Origin: an uncultured Tropicimonas sp.
Lineage (GTDB): Bacteria > Pseudomonadota > Alphaproteobacteria > Rhodobacterales > Rhodobacteraceae
Assembly: GCA_947495685.1 (NCBI GenBank)
Contig: CANLZY010000017.1
Span: 1-64,000 of the forward strand
Direction: 5' to 3'
Length of the DNA stretch: 64,000 nucleotides
Below the pieces are notes generated by a model. It was not told the origin of the DNA and made no database searches. It saw only the letters and a program-made list of their open reading frames with translations. This document shows, piece after piece, positions 27,610 to 35,467 of the stretch (the stretch's first letter is position 1; each line of letters begins with the position of its first letter). A program made the translations under genes and the position numbers.

Positions 27610-29127
27610 TCATTTGCGCATCGAGCCGCTCTCGATGAACCGCTGGTGCCAGGCAAGAGATTCGCTGGGCAGGGCGGGTGAGTGCAGGCCAAAGGCATTC
27701 TTCTTGGCGCGGTCATAGTAGTCTTCGAGCATCGGGCGGTAGGACGGATGCGCACAATTCTTGATGATTGTCTCGGCGCGCTGCTTGGGCGGCAGTCCGC
27801 GCAGGTCCGCGAGGCCCTGTTCGGTCACGATGATCATGACGTCCTGTGTGATGTGATCGACATGGCTGACTTGCGGCACGATGGTCGAGATGTCGCCGCG
27901 CTTGGCAATCGACGGCGAGACGAAGCAGGACAGATAGGCATTGCGGGTAAAGTCGCCCGAACCGCCGATGCCGTTCATGATCCGCGAAGCCATGACATGG
28001 GTCGAGTTGATGTTGCCGAAGATGTCGGCCTCGATCATTCCGTTCATCGAGATCGTTCCCAGACGCCGGATCACCTCGGGGTGGTTCGAGATTTCCTGCG
28101 GCCGCAGGATGATCTTTTCGCGGTAGAAATCGAGGTTCTCCCGGAACCGCTTGGCCGCCGTGTCGCTCAGGCCGAATGCGGTGGATGATGCGGCGAGCAT
28201 CTTGCCGGAATCCAGCAGGTCCATCATGCCGTCCTGGATCACCTCGGTATAGGCCATCAGGTCATGGAACGGCGAATCCAGCAGGCCATCCAGCACCGCG
28301 TTGGCCACGTTGCCAACACCCGATTGCAGCGGCAGCAGCTTGTTGGTCAACCGGCCCTTCTTGACCTCCCACTTCAGGAATTCCATCAGGTGGCCGGCGA
28401 TGGTGCGCGACATGTCATCGATTGGCGGGAACGGCGCGTTCTTGTCCGGCAGGTCGGTTTCGATGATGCCGACAACCTTGTGCGGGTCGCAGCGGAACGT
28501 GGACTGGCCGATACGGTCGTCCGCATGCATCATCGGGATCGGCACACGGTTCGGCGGCAGGGCGGTGCCGTAGTAGATGTCGGCCATGCCTTCCATGCGC
28601 ACGTCATGCCATCTGTTGACCTCGAGGATCACCTTGTCGGCGCAGTCGATCCAGGTTTTGTTGTTGCCGATGGAGGTGGCAGGGATCAGCGAGCCGTCTT
28701 CCTTGACGCCGGTGACCTCGATCACGGCAACGTCCAGGTTGCCGAAGAAGCCTTCCCAGACCATCGGCGCAACGTGGCTGAGGTGCAGGTCGAAATAGTC
28801 GACCTCGCCACGGTTGATCTTCTCGCGTTCGATCGGGTCCGAGTTGTAGGGCAGCCGATATTGAATGGCGTCGGCCTTGGCCAGCGCGCCGTCAAGCTCG
28901 GGTCCGGTCGAGGCGCCAGTCCACAGGCCGATCTTGAACTGTTCGCCCGCGTCGTGCGCGGCCTCGATCTGTCCGGCGAGGGCTTGCGGCAGGGCCTTGG
29001 GGTATCCCGAACCGGTAAAGCCGCTCATGCCGACCGTGTCGCCCGACTTGATCAACGACGCAGCATCGTCCGCGCTCATGATCTTTGAACGGAGTTGGTT
29101 GTTTTTGATACGATCACTCGTCGACAC
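27610..29127 (-). CDS. Acetyl-CoA hydrolase/transferase family, succinyl-CoA:acetate CoA-transferase type
   Basis: 505 residues starting at a GTG (VSTSDRIKNN), chosen because AAAGGAGAG lies at good spacing. The family is clear from GMSGFTGSGYPKALP near the N-terminus, the catalytic Glu region AYTEVIQDGMMDL, the glycine loop GIGGSGDFTRNAY and the C-terminal EQGLADLRGLPPKQRAETII. It transfers CoA between succinyl-CoA and acetate (AarC/Cat1/SCACT) or hydrolyses acetyl-CoA. In aerobes it helps acetate and propionate metabolism and can close the TCA cycle. It stands alone. Confidence 0.88.
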   Translation of the reverse strand: MSTSDRIKNNQLRSKIMSADDAASLIKSGDTVGMSGFTGSGYPKALPQALAGQIEAAHDAGEQFKIGLWTGASTGPELDGALAKADAIQYRLPYNSDPIEREKINRGEVDYFDLHLSHVAPMVWEGFFGNLDVAVIEVTGVKEDGSLIPATSIGNNKTWIDCADKVILEVNRWHDVRMEGMADIYYGTALPPNRVPIPMMHADDRIGQSTFRCDPHKVVGIIETDLPDKNAPFPPIDDMSRTIAGHLMEFLKWEVKKGRLTNKLLPLQSGVGNVANAVLDGLLDSPFHDLMAYTEVIQDGMMDLLDSGKMLAASSTAFGLSDTAAKRFRENLDFYREKIILRPQEISNHPEVIRRLGTISMNGMIEADIFGNINSTHVMASRIMNGIGGSGDFTRNAYLSCFVSPSIAKRGDISTIVPQVSHVDHITQDVMIIVTEQGLADLRGLPPKQRAETIIKNCAHPSYRPMLEDYYDRAKKNAFGLHSPALPSESLAWHQRFIESGSMRK

Positions 29128-29767
29128 GATTGGTCTCTCCTTTGTCTGAGCTCGCACCTGCAATCGTATTGGGCTTCCCTGACGCGGCGGCGAGGATGCC
29201 GACGGCCTGGTGAAACGCCCAACGGAGTTGCCCGCAGAAATTGGAGGCGGTTGGAGCCGAGCTTTCTACCGGTGCAATAAGCTTAAACTGAAAGATCGTA
29301 CAATGTGACGAGTCAGCTTCCTTTGCCCAAACCGGTGCAAGCGTTGTATTTTCGTCCTAATTATCTGATTGAGCACCAAAATACCCGTCCTGCGCCGGAT
29401 GCAACCTGCGGCGATTTTATCCAGGCGTGAGACTTGCCTTCCTCAATGGCGGTGCATGTCCTTGAATGAAAAACACCCAGAAAGCACCACAGGCGATGAC
29501 GGTTGTGGCTGACGACAGCCCAGCGAGGCACGGTCAACACCGGTCGCAGGGTCGCCATAGGAAGTTATAATTATTTGAAAATATTTGTGAAATGTCACTG
29601 CAGGTCCCGGTGAACTGGATGGACGTCGGGACGATGCATGCGGTGCGCCCGACGACAGGCAGCCAGAACACCGGTGAATCGGGGACGTTTGGTGGCTGTC
29701 CGACCGATGCGCGCTTTTGTTGCAGATCGGCGTCGTGAAACGCAACCGGGAGCGCCTGGTCTGGCCG
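29128..29767. other. Long gap without recognisable gene, AT-richer
   Basis: 640 bases between two minus-strand genes. The 29270-29600 part is AT-richer than its surroundings (for example AATTATTTGAAAATATTTG near 29568). It probably carries the promoter of the CoA-transferase gene at its left end. No gene, repeat or RNA could be recognised. Confidence 0.45.
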
Positions 29768-31576
29768 TTAGGGCGAGTCCAGCAGCATTTTCCATAGATC
29801 CGGGGCGCCGGGCGAGCGTTCCGCGATGGCCCGTTCGCTGTAGCGGCGGGCCGATGCTGTCACTTCTCGGTGATATTTCCACGATAACAGGCTGATGTTC
29901 TGGGGCAGGGGCGGTGTCATCAGCAGGTCCCGCGCGGTCAGCGACGGTTTGCGTGCCGTCTGTCCCACCATCATGCTGCGCACGAGTGTTTCGGTCAGGC
30001 TTGGTGCCCAGGGGCGGCGGGGGCCAAACGGCCAGAGCATGCCTTTCAGGTAGTCCCGTCGGCGCGGAAACTGCTCGTACGGCAACTCGGCGCCGCGTTC
30101 CGTCCAGCGCAGCAGGGACGAGATCACGTTTGGGCCGGTCTTGAGCCATCGCATGGTATCGACAGGAACATTGTTGATCACCCCGCCGTCGACAAGAATT
30201 GCGCCGTCGTCGCGGATGAAGGGCGGCAACACCCCGGGGATCGAGGTGGAGGCCCGGACGGCGCTCCACACCGGGCCACGGCGGATCTCTTCGAGGCTGT
30301 TGCTTGCCAGGTTGCTGGCGACGGCGAAGAATGGCAGCCACAGGTCTTCGATATCCGTTTCGGTGAAGTGTTCGATCAGTTTCGCGTCGAACAGACCATG
30401 ATCGAGCAACCCGTAGCGGGGCAGGGTGAATCGTGAAAAGACCCGGTTTCGAACGAACAGATCGTCGATCTTTTCGGCGATCATGCCGCTGTCGTGGCCC
30501 AGTGCAAAGGCTGCCGCCATTGCAGCACCCGCGCTCGACCCGCCATAGGCGTCGAAGGTGACTCCGGCCTGGCCAAAGGCGGACCACACCCCGACATGGG
30601 CCGGGCCGAACGCTCCGCCGCCCGAACACACCATCCCCACCGCCGTTCCAGAGACGAAGCGCGCGAGGCGCTGCCAGTCGGACTCGTCATCAAAGGTGGC
30701 GTGATGGTGCAGGCGGACCGGAAACCGGTCCAACCAGGCCGAGGTGCCGCTGACCCGTGTTCGACGTTCGCGGTGGACGAGGACCAACCGGCGCATGTTG
30801 GCCGGGATCTGCCGGAACGCAAAGGCCTCGATCTCGCCGGGAGCCGGCGGTTGGCCGGCCAGCGAAAACAGGATCATCTGGTCTGACTGGCGCAAGGCGG
30901 CGCGGCTCCAGGCCGGGGTGTCCGACGGACAGACAAACAACGTGAGGTCGGCCCGACGCTCGATCTCGTTGAACCATTCGATCGTCCCGGCTCCGTCAAG
31001 CGCGGCCTCTCCGCGGTCGGCGGCATGGTCCGCGGCTGTCACGACCTGAACACGGACCATACCGCTCAACGCGTCGCGGAGTGCATTGATTTCGCGCTGT
31101 GGAAGCGGCCGGTTTCCCGCGCCGAGCAGGGCAATCGTGCGCGGCCGCACGCGGGTGATCGGGATGCGCTCTGACACCACAAGGTCGTTGGTGGCCTGAA
31201 GACGCGTGGCAAGGTCCGACATGATGATGTCGCGCAGGGGCGGAATGGCGTCACACAGATGCTCGAAATCCCGCCGGTTGACCCGCAGCACCAACGCGTC
31301 GCGCAGGGCGACGACATCGGCGGCGCGCGCGGCACCGGTCAGGAACGCCAGTTCGCCGACAACGCTGCCCGCCTCGATATCGCTCAGCACCTGCCCGTCT
31401 TTCACCACGCGGAGACGCCCGGCGATGACATAGTACATTTCACCCGCCGGATCGCCCTGCCGCAGCAACAACTCGCCGCGCCGGATCTGAAGCCGCCGAT
31501 CCGACCGGGCATCAACCTCGCGGGCCAGGTAATCTTCGAGCAGGGTTTTCAGAGTGGCAGGATTCGGTGTGGTCAT
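29768..31576 (-). CDS. Patatin-like phospholipase with N-terminal cyclic-nucleotide-binding domain
   Basis: 602 residues. Residues of about 20-140 are a cNMP-binding fold (LLLRQGDPAGEMYYVIAGRLRVVKDG; GSVVGELAFLTGAARAADV). A linker/Rossmann-like part follows to about 310. The patatin domain has the oxyanion stretch GGGAFGPAHVG, nucleophile elbow GGSSAG near residue 345 and catalytic DGG near 462 (ILVDGGVINNVPVD). The layout matches bacterial NTE/RssA-like proteins linking a small-molecule signal to phospholipid or lysophospholipid hydrolysis at the membrane. The binding loop lacks an obvious cAMP Arg, so the ligand is uncertain. Confidence 0.85.
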   Translation of the reverse strand: MTTPNPATLKTLLEDYLAREVDARSDRRLQIRRGELLLRQGDPAGEMYYVIAGRLRVVKDGQVLSDIEAGSVVGELAFLTGAARAADVVALRDALVLRVNRRDFEHLCDAIPPLRDIIMSDLATRLQATNDLVVSERIPITRVRPRTIALLGAGNRPLPQREINALRDALSGMVRVQVVTAADHAADRGEAALDGAGTIEWFNEIERRADLTLFVCPSDTPAWSRAALRQSDQMILFSLAGQPPAPGEIEAFAFRQIPANMRRLVLVHRERRTRVSGTSAWLDRFPVRLHHHATFDDESDWQRLARFVSGTAVGMVCSGGGAFGPAHVGVWSAFGQAGVTFDAYGGSSAGAAMAAAFALGHDSGMIAEKIDDLFVRNRVFSRFTLPRYGLLDHGLFDAKLIEHFTETDIEDLWLPFFAVASNLASNSLEEIRRGPVWSAVRASTSIPGVLPPFIRDDGAILVDGGVINNVPVDTMRWLKTGPNVISSLLRWTERGAELPYEQFPRRRDYLKGMLWPFGPRRPWAPSLTETLVRSMMVGQTARKPSLTARDLLMTPPLPQNISLLSWKYHREVTASARRYSERAIAERSPGAPDLWKMLLDSP

Positions 31577-31738
31577 GTCGTGGCGATCTGGCCAATGGTT
31601 TGTCCGCGTTTCTAAGCAGTTACCGGAGCCCGCGTCACGTGTCCATCAGCCGTCTGGCATAACGTTGTGTGGAAACTGACCTGTATCCGGCCACAAGCGC
31701 GGTCGCGGGCCGGGGAAGGCGCATGCTGGGTGAAGCCG

Positions 31739-33103
31739 TCAATCCGAAAAGACGCTGTGTTTCCAGGTCCCCTTGTAGATCCGAAGGTGAAACATCGGAA
31801 ACTTGACCAATTCCTCGAACAGGACGAGGGCAAAGACCCATGTCACCGAAAGATCAAGGTACAGGATGAAGATCGCCGTCAGCGGCACCTTGAACAGCCA
31901 TTGCGCCGAAACAAAGATGTTCATCACGTACAACGTGTCACCGCTTGCCCGAAGAGTCTGCCCGCAGATTGCGTTCGACCCCTTGGGGAAGGGCAGGATC
32001 AGCAGGATCGGCAGAAAACTGAGGAGCGCTGCGGTCGTTTCGGGTTCGAGGTTTCCGTAGATCCGGTCGGAGGAAAGAGAAACAATGAGGTAGGTGACCG
32101 AAACCAGCGCCGCAGCCACGAACGCCATGCGCCACGCCCGGCTGAGGAACGCGTCGAGTTCGGGTCCGGTTCGATTGCTGCCCAGAAGCTGCGCGACGAT
32201 GATGCCGGTCGATTGCGCCCAGGCCATGCCGAAGGTTCCGGCCACATTGACCCAGGGCAGGATCAGGGTCATTGCCGCGAACTGGTTCACGCTCATCTTG
32301 GCATACAGCAACATCGAGACATTGTTGGCCACCGCATTGCTGATGAACGTCCCGGCAATCGGCAGCGAAAAGGTCAGGTGCCTTCTGGTCGAGGCCCAGA
32401 ACGTCCCATGAAGCCACCCGGTCAGCCCGATGTAGGCCCTGTTCAACCGATAGAAGGTTATCCCCAGGAACAGCGCCCGGGCCAATGATGCCACTGCACT
32501 GCCCACTGCGGCCCCGGTGACTCCGAGTTCCGGAAACCCGTAGAGGCCGTGGATCAGCACATAACTGACGGCCACGTTCAACGGTATCGCGATCAGATAG
32601 CTGCGAAACGGCGTGATGGTCTTTCCGCAGCCGTTGAAATAGCTGCCGAGGCACTGGCCAAAGGCTTCGATGAAGACCAGCATGAGAAAGACATTGAGAT
32701 AGTTCTTTGCCTGATCGGCGATCCACGTGGTGTGCGCGAACGAGTCGATCAGGATGCCGCTGCCCCCCCAGATCAGGGCCGCTCCGATGCCCGCCGCGAC
32801 AAGGTTGATCACCAATCCGGCGTAGAACCCCGTCTTGAGCGCAACCGGTTTTCCGGAGCCGAAGGACTGTGCGATCCGGATCTGCGTGGCCGTCGAAAAA
32901 GCAAACAGGATCCCCAGAAGCAGCCCGCCGAAAGAGGCCGCCAACCCCATCGCCGCCAGGGCCGGTTCGCCGAGCGATGACACCAGGTAGGCATCGATGA
33001 CGACGATGCCGTGGACCATCATTGCTTTCAGCATCAGCGGCCAGGCGAGTCCGAAAATGGCAGCAGTGGACGGCGTCGACGAGTGGGTCGGAGCGTTCGA
33101 CAT
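31739..33103 (-). CDS. MATE-family efflux transporter
   Basis: 454 residues from the ATG at 33103; a TTG just upstream is less likely. About twelve membrane helices in two homologous halves, with family-typical stretches WPLMLKAMMVHGIVVIDAYLVSSLGEPALAAMG and FIEAFGQCLGSYFNGCGKT. It exports cationic drugs or metabolites using Na+ or H+. It stands alone between the patatin gene and the divergent RTX gene. Substrate unknown. Confidence 0.88.
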   Translation of the reverse strand: MSNAPTHSSTPSTAAIFGLAWPLMLKAMMVHGIVVIDAYLVSSLGEPALAAMGLAASFGGLLLGILFAFSTATQIRIAQSFGSGKPVALKTGFYAGLVINLVAAGIGAALIWGGSGILIDSFAHTTWIADQAKNYLNVFLMLVFIEAFGQCLGSYFNGCGKTITPFRSYLIAIPLNVAVSYVLIHGLYGFPELGVTGAAVGSAVASLARALFLGITFYRLNRAYIGLTGWLHGTFWASTRRHLTFSLPIAGTFISNAVANNVSMLLYAKMSVNQFAAMTLILPWVNVAGTFGMAWAQSTGIIVAQLLGSNRTGPELDAFLSRAWRMAFVAAALVSVTYLIVSLSSDRIYGNLEPETTAALLSFLPILLILPFPKGSNAICGQTLRASGDTLYVMNIFVSAQWLFKVPLTAIFILYLDLSVTWVFALVLFEELVKFPMFHLRIYKGTWKHSVFSD

Positions 33104-33373
33104 CAAGATTCCGTGGATGACAAAAAGTTACAAATCTTTAACGACCCCGAGATTGAAACTGCAACCGGATTTCACAAAGCACCGCTTTCCCGGCGCAATC
33201 GAGCCTCCGAGGCGTTGCCGTGCTCCGGCTGGGGTGCGGACAAGCCGTAGCCGCCGGTACAGGTGCGCGCCCGTCCGAACGACCAAGGTTGTTGACGGAT
33301 GGAGAAAAACTTGCAAGCATTTGCCCTTAATCGAAGCATTGTTCCAAATTTTGACTGGTAAGGGGATTTTTCC

Positions 33374-35200
33374 ATGGTGGCTTCTCTCAAGAGCGCAGGC
33401 TCGGAATTCCGCGCTAACACCTACACCAAGAAGGGGCAGGGCGATCCAAGCATCGATGCCAACCCCAAGTCCGGCGGCTTTCAGATTGTCTGGGAGAGCG
33501 ACGGGCAGGATGGCAGTGGTCTTGGCGTCTATGGCCAAAACTTCAACTCCAACGGCAAAAAGGTCGGCAGCGAGTTCCTGATAAGCGACATAACGAATGG
33601 CAGCCAGCAAAACCCCGATGTCGCGTTCGACGAGAATGGCAACGGCATGTGGGTCTGGCAGACCGAAGGGATTATCAACTCGGCGGCCTCCAATGCGAAC
33701 GAACCTGCGGTCGGGTATTCGTATTACGCCGCCAACTACCGCACCAGTTCCAAGACCTTTGGCTACGAAGATGGCGACGGTGACGGTGACTCAATCTACT
33801 ACAATCACGAACGCCTGCGTGATGGCGGATGGGACGACGACCCGGTGGGCAAGGATGCGATCGACCCCACGGTTATCTCGATCGGCGGCGACATGTTCAT
33901 CAACGGCTGGTATCGCAAGGACGAGGACCGGGCCGAGTTCCGCTATTCCGTCGACCAGGTCAGCGCCGATTTCGACAAGGTGATTTCCGCCAACGGCGAT
34001 TACTCACGTGGTTTTGCCGAGGCAGAAAAGACCGACAAGATCTATACGAATTTTGGCGATGTCGGCATGCTGCGGACCGTTGATACCCGCTTTGGCGAAG
34101 TGCGCGAAATGATCGTGGTGACGACACTGGCCAGCGACCTGTATTCCAAAGATGGCGTGATCCAGTTCCAGATTTTTCAGGAAAGCTCTTCAGCGGGCCT
34201 GGCCTTTAGATACGGGCAAAACCTGCAGACGGACTACAACGACCGATTTGTGCTCGAACAGTCCGGCCTGACAGGCGATGCCAGCAACCCGCATGTTGCG
34301 ATCCTCAAGAAGGGTGCGTTTGCCATAACCTGGACAGAGTTGAACCAGACCGGCAACAATGAAAACTCTGACGTCTATGTTCAGCTTTTCAGGGGTAATC
34401 TGACGGAGAAGGCCGACGCAATCAAAGTGCATAGTGCTTCCGGCGCGAACCAGAGTGATGCCGAAATCACCACGTTGAAGGATGGCGGTTTCCTGATCAC
34501 CTGGACCGACGATGGCGGCAAGGATGGTGACGGGTCGTCGATCATGTCACAGCGCTTTGATGCCAATGGCGTCAAACTTGGCAAGGCTGTTCTTGTCAAC
34601 GACACCAGCGGTGGCGATCAAACTGACTCGGCAGTGACCACTTTGAAAAACGGTCAGGTTGTCGTGACATGGGAATCCGAGACCGGTGATGGCAACAACA
34701 GCGGCGTCATGGCGCAAAAGCTTTCAATCCAGAACTATGGCAGCAAAATCGCCCAGGAACTGTTCGGCACATCCAACAACGAGAAGTTCGCCACCAAGGG
34801 GGGCAACGACACTGTTTTTGGCGGCGCGGGCAAGGACACGATCAAAGGTGGCGCGGGCAAGGACAAGCTTTACGGCGAGAAGGGCAACGACAATCTCCAG
34901 GGCGGCACCGGCAATGACAAGTTGAACGGCGGCGCCGGCAACGACTCTCTCTTGGGCGGTGGCGGCAAGGACGAGTTCGTCTTCAACGACGGCGTGGATG
35001 TGATCAAGGACTTCAAGGACGACGTCGATACGGTGACCTTTGACCACTCGCTGGTGAAGGGCAAGCTGACCAAGAACAAGCTCGCCAACATTGTCGAAGA
35101 GAAACAGGACGCGCTGGTCTTCGACTTCGGAGACGACAAGCTCACGATCCAGGGGATCTCGGATTTTGGCGATCTGCGCGACGACATCAGCTTCGCCTGA
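33374..35200 (+). CDS. RTX calcium-binding secreted protein with N-terminal beta repeats
   Basis: 608 residues from the ATG at 33374, with AAGGGG upstream. No Sec signal. Residues of about 25-460 contain repeated beta units of the form SGGFQIVWESDGQDG / DGGFLITWTDDGGKDGDG / NGQVVVTWESETGDGN, each followed by a variant of GVxxQxF. About seven GGxGNDxLxG calcium repeats lie at residues of about 475-540 (GGAGKDTIKGGAGKDKLYG), then DVIKDFKDDVDTVTF and the C-terminal type I secretion signal. A strong terminator follows. Probably a surface or secreted binding protein; no secretion genes are nearby. Confidence 0.85.
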   Translation: MVASLKSAGSEFRANTYTKKGQGDPSIDANPKSGGFQIVWESDGQDGSGLGVYGQNFNSNGKKVGSEFLISDITNGSQQNPDVAFDENGNGMWVWQTEGIINSAASNANEPAVGYSYYAANYRTSSKTFGYEDGDGDGDSIYYNHERLRDGGWDDDPVGKDAIDPTVISIGGDMFINGWYRKDEDRAEFRYSVDQVSADFDKVISANGDYSRGFAEAEKTDKIYTNFGDVGMLRTVDTRFGEVREMIVVTTLASDLYSKDGVIQFQIFQESSSAGLAFRYGQNLQTDYNDRFVLEQSGLTGDASNPHVAILKKGAFAITWTELNQTGNNENSDVYVQLFRGNLTEKADAIKVHSASGANQSDAEITTLKDGGFLITWTDDGGKDGDGSSIMSQRFDANGVKLGKAVLVNDTSGGDQTDSAVTTLKNGQVVVTWESETGDGNNSGVMAQKLSIQNYGSKIAQELFGTSNNEKFATKGGNDTVFGGAGKDTIKGGAGKDKLYGEKGNDNLQGGTGNDKLNGGAGNDSLLGGGGKDEFVFNDGVDVIKDFKDDVDTVTFDHSLVKGKLTKNKLANIVEEKQDALVFDFGDDKLTIQGISDFGDLRDDISFA

Positions 35201-35248
35201 TCGTGAAATCCACGCGGCGCCCAGCGAGGGCGCGCTATCTATATCGAC

Positions 35249-35272
35249 GGGGCGGTCCAACAGGACCGCCCC
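35249..35272 (+). terminator. Strong rho-independent terminator after the RTX gene
   Basis: GGGGCGGTCC-AACA-GGACCGCCCC, a perfect ten-base stem with a four-base loop, followed by GTTGTTTT. Confidence 0.92.
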
Positions 35273-35337
35273 GTTGTTTTGACGCGGCCATCCAGGCGTT
35301 CGACCCGCTGGAAGCCAAATCTCCGATCCCAATGAAA

Positions 35338-35365
35338 CAGCGCGCCATCGTTCGACGGCGCGCTG
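35338..35365 (-). terminator. Candidate terminator of torA
   Basis: CAGCGCGCC and GGCGCGCTG pair over a ten-base loop. Read on the minus strand the stem is followed by TTTCATT. It lies downstream of the minus-strand torA. Confidence 0.55.
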
Positions 35366-35408
35366 CATTTGTCTGTGATGCCCGGGGTATCTTCCCCCGG
35401 ACACAGGT

Positions 35409-35445
35409 GGGCCCCATCGCGTTGACCGTCGCAACGATGGGGCCC
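35409..35445. repeat. 11-base perfect inverted repeat just downstream of torA
   Basis: GGGCCCCATCG at 35409-35419 and CGATGGGGCCC at 35435-35445, with a 15-base loop. No T tract on either strand. With the two hairpins to the left it forms a cluster of three strong stems between convergent genes. Confidence 0.6.
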
Positions 35446-35467
35446 GGCCTGTTCCGGCGTCTTTCGA

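Noticed and set aside
34798-34980. Regular short repeats that might suggest a CRISPR-like array
   Set aside because: They are the in-frame GGxGNDxLx calcium-binding codons of the RTX gene, not palindromic repeats with unique spacers. The same applies to 21230-21480.
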